Shown here in pieces: positions 33,858 through 41,451 of a stretch of 64,000 nucleotides of DNA. Below the pieces are notes generated by a model. That model worked only from the letters and a program-made list of their open reading frames with translations. It ran no database searches and was not told where the DNA came from. The stretch is from CBDATA01 sp965202845 (GTDB lineage: Bacteria; Acidobacteriota; Vicinamibacteria; Marinacidobacterales; Marinacidobacteraceae). Location: assembly GCA_965202845.1 (NCBI GenBank), contig OZ241856.1, positions 1,054,001-1,118,000 of the forward strand, read 5' to 3'. Position 1 is the stretch's first letter, and each line of letters begins with the position of its first letter. A program made the translations under genes and the position numbers.

Positions 33858-34310
33858 TCAGGGCGCCGGCTTCGGCGCCCTGCCGTGCACCGGGAAGTGG
33901 TTCAGGCCGAGCCGGGCGGCGGCCCGGTCGGTCTGATCCACCACCGCTGCGGCGTTGATGCCGATGGCGATGGCGATGGCCTCGCTGATCTGCTCCTTGG
34001 ACGCCCCCGCCTCGAGCGCCTTCTGGATGTGTCCGTCGAGGCACCCCTCGCACTTCGCCAGCAGCGAGCAGGCGATTGCGATGAGCTCCTTGTTCAGGGT
34101 GTCAATCGTGGATTCGGGAGAGAAGTAGCTCTCCTTGTAGAACCGCCCGTAGATGACCTTCAGCCGCGGTTCGATCATCGTGTACGACGAGACCGGCCCC
34201 CCCTGCCGCCGGGGCGCTGCCTCCTCCGCCGTCGCCGGGGGCGACTCCTCTTCCGGCTGGAAGTCGATTCCCGGAATGCGGGGTTCCGCTACCGCGTCCT
34301 GATGCGCCAT
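33858..34310 (-). CDS. AhpD-like / carboxymuconolactone decarboxylase family protein
   Basis: 150 residues. A disordered N-terminal 45 residues precedes an AhpD-like helical domain with the redox pair and histidine AKCEGCLDGHIQKAL (CxxC...H) near residue 100, then SKEQISEAIAIAIGINAAAV. The CxxC makes a peroxidase/disulfide reductase role likely, in line with the neighbouring redox genes. The start is the ATG at 34310, because AGGAGA stands just upstream; an in-frame ATG at 34367 exists. Its promoter overlaps that of the divergent SRPBCC gene. Confidence 0.8.
   Translation of the reverse strand: MAHQDAVAEPRIPGIDFQPEEESPPATAEEAAPRRQGGPVSSYTMIEPRLKVIYGRFYKESYFSPESTIDTLNKELIAIACSLLAKCEGCLDGHIQKALEAGASKEQISEAIAIAIGINAAAVVDQTDRAAARLGLNHFPVHGRAPKPAP
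33860..33881. terminator. Hairpin between convergent genes
   Basis: AGGGCGCCG and CGGCGCCCT form a perfect 9-bp stem with a 4-nt loop. It lies just after the metallopeptidase stop and inside the last codons of the AhpD-like gene. There is no T-run, so termination is a guess. Confidence 0.4.
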
Positions 34311-34356
34311 TTGAATCTCCTGGATGCCTTTCGCCCGCGGTGGGGCGGGGGGAGGG

Positions 34357-34370
34357 AATGCTACCATTCG
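34357..34370. promoter_or_regulatory. Divergent overlapping -10 elements, small inverted repeat
   Basis: The inverted repeat GAATG-CTAC-CATTC contains TACCAT (plus strand) and TAGCAT (minus strand), so the two -10 candidates overlap. Transcription of the AhpD-like and SRPBCC genes would be mutually exclusive at this point or jointly controlled. Confidence 0.4.
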
Positions 34371-34378
34371 GGGGAACG

Positions 34379-34870
34379 ATGGGAGCGTTCCGAGGTTCCG
34401 TGCGGCTCGCCACCCGGCTCGATCCGCTCTTCGCGTTTTTCAGCGATGCGCACAATCTCGAGGCGCTCACGCCGCCCTGGTTGCGCTTCGAGGTTCTGAC
34501 GCCGGCGCCCATCCCGATGCGGCCGGGAACGCTCATCGACTACCGGCTCCGCATCCGGGGCGTTCCGATTCGCTGGCGCAGCCGGATCACCGCATGGGAG
34601 CCGCCGTTCCGCTTCGTGGACGAACAGGTTCGCGGCCCGTACCGGAAATGGGTGCACGAGCACCGCTTCGAACAGCAGACGGACGCCGCCGGCCGCGAGA
34701 TCGTGATCGCGAGCGACCACGTGGACTATCGGGCGCCGGGCGGCAGGTGGATCGAACGGTTTCTGGTGACGCCCGACGTCGAGCGGATCTTCGCGTTCCG
34801 CTCGGCGGAATTGCGAAAACGGTTCGGCGAAGCGCCTCCCGCATGGCTTCCGATAAGCAATCTTATGTAA
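34379..34870 (+). CDS. SRPBCC (START/polyketide cyclase-like) domain protein
   Basis: 163 residues, a single helix-grip domain. The pattern is typical: GSVRLATRLDPLFAFFSDAHNL at the N-terminus, LTPPWLRFEV, then GTLIDYRLRIRGVPIRWRSR and the C-terminal helix VERIFAFRSAELRKRFGE. These proteins bind hydrophobic ligands. The ATG at 34379 is preferred over an upstream one at 34340 because the domain begins here and GGGGGA stands just ahead. Confidence 0.8.
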   Translation: MGAFRGSVRLATRLDPLFAFFSDAHNLEALTPPWLRFEVLTPAPIPMRPGTLIDYRLRIRGVPIRWRSRITAWEPPFRFVDEQVRGPYRKWVHEHRFEQQTDAAGREIVIASDHVDYRAPGGRWIERFLVTPDVERIFAFRSAELRKRFGEAPPAWLPISNLM

Positions 34871-34892
34871 CGTATTGGCGCACAGGGCGCGG

Positions 34893-35765
34893 TCAGCGGG
34901 AAGCCTCCCGGAAGGCGACCACCTCCCGGTGGAAGACGAACAGCGCGTCCAGGTCCCCGGTCGGCGACTCGAAGTTGTACGTCCGTCCGCCGCGCACCTT
35001 CAGTCGCAGGTTGTTGTTCATGTAGTCCAGCTCGAACGTCTCGGTCGCCGCGAAGGCGAGCGTGAAGGCGTCCTTGTGATCGGTTTCGTAGCGAAATCCG
35101 TCCGGGCTGGCGACCAAGGTCCCGCTGCAGGACCCGAACGCGTGCTTGTGCACCACCGCCGCCGAGACGTCGAGGCTGGGCGCCAGGTCGCCGAACTCGA
35201 TGCGCACCGGAACCGGCTCCCGCTCGACGGCGACCCGACGACTCGCGACGTCGAACCCTTCGAGCGAGACGGTCAGGCCGTACTCCCCCGGCTGGAGATC
35301 GGCGATGGTCACCGGAGTGTTCCCCTTGAAGTTGCGATCCAGGAACACCATCGCGCCCGGATGGTCGCTTTCGACCACCAGCGAACCCAGCCGTTCGGTC
35401 AGCACGGCGCTGAGCACGCGGGTCCCGCCGGCCTCGATCCGCACCCGGGTCTCGAAGGGATGGTGGTTCTCCAGTTCGACCCGCACCTCGCGCTCGCCAG
35501 GCTCCAGCGCACCCCAGCGGCCGGGAAGCGTCCCCAGCCGCTCGCCGTCCAGGAAAACGGCGGCGCCTTCGCTCCCCTCCACATGAAGCGCCCCGAAGCG
35601 CGGCGCTTCGGGCGCCGGCGGAGGCGGAGGAGCGGGTTCCGGTTCTGGCGGCGGGAGTACGGGCGCCGGCTCCGCTTCGGGCGGCGCATCCTCCGGCGGC
35701 GCCCCGCCACAGGCGAAGCACCCGAGGACGAACGCCCCCAACCACCGAAGCAGACGGGAACTCAC
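34893..35765 (-). CDS. PEGA-domain lipoprotein
   Basis: 290 residues. A lipoprotein-like signal (GAFVLGCFACGG) precedes a Pro/Glu-rich linker of about 40 residues and then PEGA-type repeats (GAAVFLDGERLGTLP; GAMVFLDRNFKGNTPVTIADLQPGEY), typical surface-exposed modules. The C-terminal 90 residues are unassigned (YETDHKDAFTLAFAATETF). The GTG start overlaps the flavin reductase stop, making it the last gene of the selenoprotein operon. No enzymatic motif is present. Confidence 0.75.
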   Translation of the reverse strand: MSSRLLRWLGAFVLGCFACGGAPPEDAPPEAEPAPVLPPPEPEPAPPPPPAPEAPRFGALHVEGSEGAAVFLDGERLGTLPGRWGALEPGEREVRVELENHHPFETRVRIEAGGTRVLSAVLTERLGSLVVESDHPGAMVFLDRNFKGNTPVTIADLQPGEYGLTVSLEGFDVASRRVAVEREPVPVRIEFGDLAPSLDVSAAVVHKHAFGSCSGTLVASPDGFRYETDHKDAFTLAFAATETFELDYMNNNLRLKVRGGRTYNFESPTGDLDALFVFHREVVAFREASR

Positions 35766-36256
35766 TGGGAAATCGCTCCCACCGTGCGCCAGGCGGCCCG
35801 GTGGTAGACCAACGGACGGCTTTCCGGCCGCTCCACCCGGCTCGCCAGCACCGCCCCGACGAAGAGCGTGTGATCCGCTTCCTCGTAGCGGGAGATGACC
35901 CGGCAGTCGGCCCAGGCCAGACAATCCGGAATGGAAGGCGGCTCCCCTCCCCCTCCCGTCGCGGGAACATCGGGAAACTGCTCCCGGGAATCCAGTCCCG
36001 GCTGGGCGAAGTGGCGTCCCACGAAACCCTGATCCTCGGCGAGAAGGTGAATCCGAAAACGCCCCCGGGCGATGGCGGCATGGGCGCGCGCCCGCTTCTG
36101 GATCGAGATGAGGAACGACGGCGGATCCACGCTCAGCGAAAAGAACGCGCTCACCGTGATGCCCCGGGGCCCCTCCTCCCCCGCCGCAGTCACCACGCTC
36201 ACCGCCTGCGGAGCGTTCCGCATGAAGGCGCGGAGACCGTCAGCGGTTTCCACCAC
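35762..36256 (-). CDS. Flavin reductase-like FMN-binding domain protein
   Basis: 164 residues matching the flavin reductase-like fold: FMRNAPQAVSVVTAAG, RGITVSAFFSLSVDPPSFLI, then HLLAEDQGFVGRHFAQPG and DHTLFVGAVLAS. Such proteins bind FMN and reduce flavins or transfer electrons with NAD(P)H. The start is GTG 36256. It follows the OsmC-like selenoprotein gene by 12 bp. It could supply reducing power to the redox proteins of this operon, but that is inference. Confidence 0.85.
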   Translation of the reverse strand: MVETADGLRAFMRNAPQAVSVVTAAGEEGPRGITVSAFFSLSVDPPSFLISIQKRARAHAAIARGRFRIHLLAEDQGFVGRHFAQPGLDSREQFPDVPATGGGGEPPSIPDCLAWADCRVISRYEEADHTLFVGAVLASRVERPESRPLVYHRAAWRTVGAISQ

Positions 36257-36268
36257 GCGCCGCGACGT

Positions 36269-36745
36269 TCAGACGGGCGTCGGCGCGTCGACGAAATCGG
36301 CCGTGTAGCTCAATTCCACCGCGCCCCGAAGGGTGTTCGCCAGCGGACAGCCGCGCTCATGCGCCGAAAGCGCCCGCTCCGCCTCCGCGCGCTTGCCGGC
36401 GGGCAGCGCGATGCGGTAACGGATGCGGATCCGGCGCAGCGCCATCACCCCGTTCTCGTTCACGATGTCCCCCTCCACGTCCGCCGCCAGCCGGTCGGGA
36501 TGGCTGGGGATCCCGCGTGCCTCGAGCGCCCGCCCGAGCGTCCCCACCATTCAACCCCCGGCGGCCGCCACCACGTAGTCGAGGGTGGCCGGAAGCTCCT
36601 CGGCGGGCTGGACTCCGTAGAAGGCGGCGATCCCGCTGTGCACGCCGAAGCGAACCGGCTGTTCGAAATCCTCGAGGAACGCCTGGCGCACCGGCCCGGC
36701 CTGCTTGACGATACGAGCGTGGCAGGTGTGGACGGTCTCGTTCAA
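36269..36745 (-). CDS. OsmC-family peroxide reductase, probable selenoprotein (UGA at codon 65)
   Basis: 158 residues if the TGA at 36553-36551 is read as selenocysteine. The N-terminal half runs from TTG 36745 (overlapping the previous stop) to LDYVVAAAGG; then comes the UGA; the same frame continues MVGTLGRALEARGI and ends with a normal C-terminal OsmC half. In OsmC/Ohr proteins the first catalytic cysteine sits exactly at the UGA position. The second one is present as Cys 133 (HERGCPLANTL). A hairpin can form just after the UGA (36548-36502), with an apical loop starting with G. OsmC-like selenoproteins are known from other bacteria. The alternative, a nonsense mutation, would have to hit the catalytic codon by chance. 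Confidence 0.82.
36502..36548 (-). promoter_or_regulatory. Candidate bacterial SECIS hairpin of the OsmC-like gene
   Basis: Starting 2 nt after the UGA, GGTGGGGA (36548-36541) pairs with TCCCCAGCC (36510-36502, one bulge). Inside it, CTCG (36538-36535) pairs with CGAG (36524-36521). The 10-nt apical loop starts with GG and lies 16 nt after the UGA. Folding was judged by eye. Confidence 0.5.
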
Positions 36746-37278
36746 TGGGAAGGGGCTCCGAAAATTTCCGGGTGGGTCGGCTTGACCGGCGCCCCCTTCC
36801 CCGCGACCGGCAGGTCGACGGTCAGGGTGGCGCTGGTGGGCGCGCTGCAGGCGTTGTCGGTACAGAGCTGGTAGCGCAGCAGGACTTCCCCGACCACCGG
36901 CTCCTCGCCGCGAACTCGCGCGTCCACCGGAATCCGGATGGCGACGCTGCCCTCGTAGAGATCGAACTCGCCCAAGCCGGAGAGATCCCGGCGAATCGGC
37001 TCGGGGTACATCGGGTCGCCCGGCGTGAACGCATCCGGCGCGGTCCATTCCGCCACGGTGGCGCTGGGCGGCTTCTCCTCCGGCCCGTAGAGATGGTAGC
37101 CGGGAGCGATTTCGGCGAGCACCGCGACCTCGAACCGGTCCCCGTCCCGGACCGCCGACTGGGAGGCGACCAGCTTGAAGTCGGCGGCGTTCTCCCAGTC
37201 GGGAATCCCTATCTGCGTCTGGCCGCCGCCGGCGGCCAGAAGCCCCAGCGCGGAAATCAGAAGAGCAATGCGGGTCAT
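36742..37278 (-). CDS. Periplasmic DsbD N-terminal-domain-like (disulfide bond corrector) protein
   Basis: 178 residues. A signal peptide (IALLISALGLLAAGGG) precedes an immunoglobulin-like domain with the conserved block EIAPGYHLYGPEEKPP. Two cysteines occur in YQLCTDNACSAP (Cys 139 and Cys 144), as in the DsbD alpha domain, which passes electrons to periplasmic thiol proteins. No transmembrane or thioredoxin part of DsbD is attached. It sits between the two putative selenoproteins (12 bp after the peroxiredoxin, overlapping OsmC). It is thus a good candidate for their redox partner; this is inferred from position. Confidence 0.8.
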   Translation of the reverse strand: MTRIALLISALGLLAAGGGQTQIGIPDWENAADFKLVASQSAVRDGDRFEVAVLAEIAPGYHLYGPEEKPPSATVAEWTAPDAFTPGDPMYPEPIRRDLSGLGEFDLYEGSVAIRIPVDARVRGEEPVVGEVLLRYQLCTDNACSAPTSATLTVDLPVAGKGAPVKPTHPEIFGAPSH

Positions 37279-37290
37279 GGAGTGACCTCC

Positions 37291-37857
37291 TCAGGGAGCG
37301 CCAAGGCGCTCGATTTCGGCGAGGATGCGATCCGGCGAAGTCCGATCCCGGTAGTTCACCCAGATGTTAACGAAACGAACGATTCCGTCCCGGTCCACGA
37401 TGATGGTGGCCGGGTGGGGCAGCCCCTCGCGTTCGCTGCCATCGTGATCGGGGTTGCGAACCCCGTAGGCGTCAACCACCGGAGCGCCGTCGGTGAGCAG
37501 CGGAAAGGTCCAGCCGTTCTCCTCGATCCACCTGGCGGTCTCCCCGGCGTCGTATATCGAGACGCCCAGCAGGGTGACGCCGGCCGAGGCGAACTCGTTC
37601 AGGGACTCTTGCAGCTCGCCGAGCTGCGCCTTGCAAAACGGTCACCAGTCGCCGCTCCGAAAAAACTCGAGCGCCACCGGGCCGTCCTTCACGAGCTCGG
37701 AGAGCCGCCAGGCGGTCCCGGAGGCGTCCCTCAACTCAAAGTCGGGAGCGGCGGCGCCCACCTGGATCGTTTCCGTCGCCTCATCCTGCGCGGCGACGGG
37801 AGCGGAGCCAAGGAATCCGGCGACCAAGGCCGGCACAGCGAAGCGGGGAACGTGCAT
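37291..37857 (-). CDS. Periplasmic peroxiredoxin-like (AhpC/TSA) protein, probable selenoprotein (UGA at codon 72)
   Basis: 188 residues if the TGA at 37644-37642 is read as selenocysteine. A signal peptide ends in GSAPVAAQDEA. The thioredoxin-fold domain reads APDFELRDASG, then FFRSGDW-U-PFCKAQL, so the UGA replaces the first cysteine of the CPFC motif; Cys 75 remains. The frame continues without another stop through LLGVSIYDAGETARWIEENG and PATIIVDRDGIVRFVNIW, the usual C-terminal half. A 7-bp hairpin follows the UGA. The ATG at 37857 is chosen because a TAGAAT -10 ends 7 nt upstream; an in-frame ATG at 37884 precedes the promoter. Prx-like selenoproteins with UxxC are known. Role: peroxide reduction. 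Confidence 0.85.
37611..37627 (-). promoter_or_regulatory. Candidate bacterial SECIS hairpin of the peroxiredoxin-like gene
   Basis: GCAGCTC-GGC-GAGCTGC is a perfect 7-bp stem with a G-first loop. The loop begins 21 nt after the UGA, within the 16-37 nt spacing used in bacterial SECIS models. It lies inside the coding frame. Confidence 0.5.
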
Positions 37858-37864
37858 GACCAAG

Positions 37865-37870
37865 ATTCTA
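37865..37870 (-). promoter_or_regulatory. -10 element of the selenoprotein operon, leaderless spacing
   Basis: TAGAAT is read on the minus strand; 7 nt (CTTGGTC) separate it from the ATG at 37857. No ribosome-binding site is seen. Confidence 0.5.
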
Positions 37871-37935
37871 GCGCAAGCCCGCAAGGATGCCGGAAATCCG
37901 AGGCAACCCCTTGCCAGAAAACCAGTTCCGGGTCA

Positions 37936-37951
37936 TGTCGGCGCGCCGACA
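37936..37951. promoter_or_regulatory. 16-bp perfect palindrome upstream of the selenoprotein operon
   Basis: TGTCGGCGCGCCGACA lies 18 bp after the parB stop and 66 bp upstream of the -10 of the peroxiredoxin gene. It could be an operator for a redox regulator or part of a hairpin terminator for the parAB operon. No T-run follows. Confidence 0.45.
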
Positions 37952-37968
37952 CGACTCCCCCGGACGCC

Positions 37969-38796
37969 TCAATCGCTGGATTCCTTCTCCAGGTTCGCCA
38001 GCAGTTCGCGCAGCGCCTGCACCACCTCCTGCTGCTCGACCTGGGAGCGACGGAACGTCACCTGGAGCCGGAAGGGACTCCCCTTCGGCGCGTACCGGAA
38101 CACGAAGGGCCGCGCCCGCTTGCCGGAAGTCGGTTTCCGGGGCGGCGCCGGATCGGCGAGCCCCTTCACCATGCGCCGCACCAGCGCGCTCATCGCCTCC
38201 GCGTCGGGCTGCCGCGCCACCCGAAGAAGCTGCCGCCGCGACTGGATGCCCGAGCTCCAGCAGAGCTCCCGGATTTCGAAGGGGATGTGCAGCAGGGTGA
38301 GGGTTTCGGTGACGGTGGTGCGCGTCTTTCCGATCCGGCGCCCCAGGGTTTCGTGCGTGTACCCGTGTTCGTCGATCAACCCGCGGTAGGCGGTCGCCTC
38401 CTCGAATGGGGTCAGGTCGTTCCGCAGCAGGTTCTCCACCAGCGCCAGCTCCAGCGACTTGCCGGCGTCGGCTTCGCGCTCGAAACAGGGAATCTCGCGG
38501 ATCCCGGCCGAACGCGCCGCGGCGTAGCGCCGCTCCCCGGCGATGATCTGGTACTCCTTGGCCCCCAGCCGGCGCACCACGATCGGCTGCAGGATCCCGT
38601 TCTCCTGGATGGACTCGGCCAGCGGCTGGAGGGCGCCGACCCGCTGGCGCGGCTGGTCCGGGTTCGGATGCACCTGCTCCACGGGAATGAGCCGGTAGCG
38701 AATCTCCGATGCGCCTCCTTCCACACCCCCGGCCACATAGTGCCGGTCCCGGGAGCGAAGGGCGACCCGGTCAGGCAGTCCGGCGCGCTTGGACAC
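37969..38796 (-). CDS. parB: Chromosome-partitioning protein ParB
   Basis: 275 residues. The N-terminal ParB/Srx domain is intact: HPNPDQPRQ, LAESIQENGILQPIVVRR, and the nucleotide-binding motif GERRYAAARSAGI. The central helix-turn-helix region is present (YTHETLGRRIGKTRTTVTETL) with a short C-terminal dimerisation domain. ParB loads at parS and recruits ParA and SMC. The GTG start overlaps the 3' end of parA by 26 bp. No parS sequence was found nearby. Confidence 0.93.
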   Translation of the reverse strand: MSKRAGLPDRVALRSRDRHYVAGGVEGGASEIRYRLIPVEQVHPNPDQPRQRVGALQPLAESIQENGILQPIVVRRLGAKEYQIIAGERRYAAARSAGIREIPCFEREADAGKSLELALVENLLRNDLTPFEEATAYRGLIDEHGYTHETLGRRIGKTRTTVTETLTLLHIPFEIRELCWSSGIQSRRQLLRVARQPDAEAMSALVRRMVKGLADPAPPRKPTSGKRARPFVFRYAPKGSPFRLQVTFRRSQVEQQEVVQALRELLANLEKESSD

Positions 38797-39556
38797 GTTC
38801 CAGCACCTCCCCGGAAAGTTTCCGGTAGTCCGCCGCGCCCCGGGAACCAGGCGCGAACGAGAAGATGGATTCGCAGTAGGCCGGACTCTCCTCCAGCCGG
38901 ACGTTGCGGTGGATGACCGTCTGGAAGACCTTTCCCCCGAAGTGCTCGCGGATGCGGGCTTCGGCCTCCCGGGAGAGGCGGGTGCGCAAGTCGACCATCG
39001 TCACCAGAATCCCCAGCAGGTTGATGTCGGGATTGGGGCGGCGGCGCACCTGTTCCAGCGTATCAAGAAGATCGTCCGCCCCCTCCAGCGAAAAGAACGC
39101 CGGCTGCATGGGAAGAACAAGGTGGTCGCTGGCCACCAGCGCATTCACGGTCGTCATGCCCAGGGTGGGCGGCGTGTCCACGATCAGGAATTCGTACTGG
39201 TCGCTGATGTGCTGGATTCGATCCCGGAGCCGGTAGTAGGCGTCCAGGTCCCCGAGAAGCTGCCGCTCCAGCTTCGCCAGCGCGATGTGCGACGGGGCGA
39301 CGAACAGTTCGGGAAGCGCGGTGGGCTGGATGATCTCGGCCAGTCGCGCCCCGTCAGCCAGCACGTCGAAAACGGAGGCCTGGACCGGCGTCGGCCCCAG
39401 GAACGTCACGGTGGCGTTCGTCTGCGGATCCATGTCCACCAGCAGGGTCCGCTTGCCGGCCCCGGCCAGCGCGGCGGCCAGATTCACCGCGGTGGTGGTC
39501 TTCCCCACCCCGCCTTTCTGGTTGGCGATGGTGATCGCGCAGCCCCTCACCGCCAA
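38771..39556 (-). CDS. parA: Chromosome-partitioning ATPase ParA (Soj)
   Basis: 261 residues. The deviant Walker A motif is IANQKGGVGKTTTAVNLAAA at the N-terminus, followed by LLVDMDPQTNAT and LIVDTPPTLGMTTVNAL. It is the ParA ATPase that acts with ParB in chromosome segregation. The start is TTG 39556 or GTG 39550; both follow a GAGGGCGGG stretch. The gene lies 15 bp after the bifunctional nuclease gene in the recN-miaB-nuclease-parAB series. Confidence 0.94.
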   Translation of the reverse strand: MAVRGCAITIANQKGGVGKTTTAVNLAAALAGAGKRTLLVDMDPQTNATVTFLGPTPVQASVFDVLADGARLAEIIQPTALPELFVAPSHIALAKLERQLLGDLDAYYRLRDRIQHISDQYEFLIVDTPPTLGMTTVNALVASDHLVLPMQPAFFSLEGADDLLDTLEQVRRRPNPDINLLGILVTMVDLRTRLSREAEARIREHFGGKVFQTVIHRNVRLEESPAYCESIFSFAPGSRGAADYRKLSGEVLERVQARRTA

Positions 39557-39571
39557 CCCGCCCTCATGCCC

Positions 39572-40075
39572 TCATTGCGCACCGCCGAGATCCTCCTCGT
39601 CCAGCTCCTCGAGCCACTCATCCATCTTGTCCCTGTCCTGCGGGGGCTCCCCTGGCCCCTCGGAAGGGATCATTTCGCCGATCTGGGGCGCCGCGTCCAT
39701 GACCTGCGACGTCGCGAAAATCGGCGCCCGGGTGCGCAGCGCCAGCGCGATGGCGTCGCTCGGACGGGCGTCGATGGCCATCCGCAGGCGCTTCCGCTCC
39801 AGATGGATATGCGCGAGGAAGGTTTTGTCGGAGACGCTGTGGATCACCACCCGCTGCACTCGGGTATCCAGTTCGCGCAGCAGTTCGCGCATCAGGTCGT
39901 GGGTCAGCGGCCGCTGCATCTGCAGGTTCTCGAGCTGGTGGCCGATCGCCCGCGCTTCGCAGGGGCCGACCCAGATCGGAAGCTCCCGCTCCCCCGCCTC
40001 CTCCCTGAGCACAATCAGGGCGGTCTGGCTGGCCGAGCTCGCAAGGATCCCCTTGATGATCATTTCGATTTCCAT
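39572..40075 (-). CDS. Bifunctional nuclease family protein (DUF151)
   Basis: 167 residues. The BFN/DUF151 domain covers residues 1-135: IWVGPCEARAIGHQLE, PLTHDLMRELLRELD, and RLRMAIDARPSDAIALALRT with the conserved acidic residues. Proteins of this family show RNase/DNase activity in a few studied cases, but the physiological role in bacteria is unclear. An acidic tail (residues 135-167) is disordered. It starts 8 bp after miaB. Confidence 0.88.
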   Translation of the reverse strand: MEIEMIIKGILASSASQTALIVLREEAGERELPIWVGPCEARAIGHQLENLQMQRPLTHDLMRELLRELDTRVQRVVIHSVSDKTFLAHIHLERKRLRMAIDARPSDAIALALRTRAPIFATSQVMDAAPQIGEMIPSEGPGEPPQDRDKMDEWLEELDEEDLGGAQ

Positions 40076-40083
40076 AGAGCGTG

Positions 40084-41451
40084 TCACTTGGTCCCCGGGT
40101 GGACCGGAAGCGGGATGGAAGCGCCATCCCCCAGAAGGTCGTACCCCAGCAGGCTGTTGGGGCCGCAGTCGGTAATGCGCACGGTGGTGAATCCTCCGAT
40201 CCGCGATGCGTCGCCGGGGAAGTTCACCACCCGATGATCCGGCCCCCGTCCCCGAAGCTGACCCGGACGGCGGCCGGTTCCCTCCACCAGGACTTCCACG
40301 TCCGTCCCAATCCGCTCCCGGTTCAGGGCGGACTGGATTCCGCGCTGCCGCGCCTGCAGCTCCTGGAGCCGCTCCGTCTTGAGCGCATCCGGGACGTCGT
40401 CGGGGAGCGACCGGGACGCGAGCGTGAAGGGGCGCTCCGAATACTTGAAGGAGTAGGCCGACGAGAAGCGGGCTTCGTCGAGCAACGATAGGGTGTCCTC
40501 GAATTCGGCGCGGGTCTCGCCGCAGAACCCCACGATCAGATCGGTCGAAATGGCGAGGTCGGGCGTGTATCGGCGCGCCCGGTGCACCAGATCCACGAAC
40601 GCCTCGCGGCGGTAGCCGCGCCGCATGCGCTCGAGAACGCTGGAGGAACCCGATTGCGCCGGCAGGTGCATGTGCGGCATGAGCGGCCCCGGGTCGGCGA
40701 ACCGTTCCATCAGATCCTCCCCGAAGTCCTTGGGGTGCGGGCTGGTGAAGCGCAGGCGACGCAGTCCCGGAACCGCGCCCACCGCGTCCACCAGCCGGGT
40801 GAAGCTGCGGCCGTCCACCGGATCTCGATACGAGTTCACATTCTGGCCCAGCAGCTGGATCTCCACGAAACCGTCCCCGATCAGCGACTCGGCCTCGCGC
40901 GTGATGCTCTCCACGGTGCGACACCTCTCCCGCCCCCGGGTGAAGGGCACGACGCAGAACGAGCAGAAGTTGTCACACCCTTCCATGATGGTGATGTACG
41001 CCTTGATTCCGGGAAGCCGCTCGATTTGCTCCGGCGGGATGTCCAGGTTGTCGGGATGCCGCCCGGTCTCGACGATGCCGCGCTCCCCGGAGCGAAGTCG
41101 GCGCGCGATGTCGGGAAGCCGCACCAGACTCTGGGTTCCCAGCACGAAGTGCACCGCCGGAGCGCGGGCGAGCAGCGCCGCTCCTTCCTGCTGCGCGACG
41201 CACCCGGCGACCCCGATCTTCGGCGCGCCGCGTCCGCCGGCGGCAAGCGCCTCCACCCGCTGAAACACCTTTTCCTGCGCCTTCTCCCGAACCGAACAGG
41301 TGTTCAGCAGCACCAGGTCGGGCGTCTCGTCCTCGCGCGCCGGCGCGTATCCGGCGCTCCCGAGCGCCGCCGCCATCTTTTCCGAATCGTGGAGATTCAT
41401 CTGGCAGCCCCAGGTCTCGATTCGGTAGCGTCCGGCGGGGGGGGCGTTCAT
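40084..41451 (-). CDS. miaB: tRNA-2-methylthio-N6-dimethylallyladenosine synthase
   Basis: 455 residues. The MTTase N-terminal domain carries cysteines in TWGCQMN, LNTCSVREKAQEK and VAGCVAQQEG. The radical-SAM cluster motif is EGCDNFCSFCVVPF near residue 155, and a C-terminal TRAM domain ends the protein. It methylthiolates position C2 of i6A37 in tRNAs. The gene overlaps the end of recN by 4 bp and precedes the bifunctional nuclease gene. Confidence 0.95.
   Translation of the reverse strand: MNAPPAGRYRIETWGCQMNLHDSEKMAAALGSAGYAPAREDETPDLVLLNTCSVREKAQEKVFQRVEALAAGGRGAPKIGVAGCVAQQEGAALLARAPAVHFVLGTQSLVRLPDIARRLRSGERGIVETGRHPDNLDIPPEQIERLPGIKAYITIMEGCDNFCSFCVVPFTRGRERCRTVESITREAESLIGDGFVEIQLLGQNVNSYRDPVDGRSFTRLVDAVGAVPGLRRLRFTSPHPKDFGEDLMERFADPGPLMPHMHLPAQSGSSSVLERMRRGYRREAFVDLVHRARRYTPDLAISTDLIVGFCGETRAEFEDTLSLLDEARFSSAYSFKYSERPFTLASRSLPDDVPDALKTERLQELQARQRGIQSALNRERIGTDVEVLVEGTGRRPGQLRGRGPDHRVVNFPGDASRIGGFTTVRITDCGPNSLLGYDLLGDGASIPLPVHPGTK

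Noticed and set aside
36269..37857. Reading the split OsmC and peroxiredoxin frames as pseudogenes or sequencing errors
   Set aside because: Two independent stops, both TGA, both exactly on the catalytic cysteine codon and both followed by a hairpin, with intact sequence on either side, are much better explained by selenocysteine.
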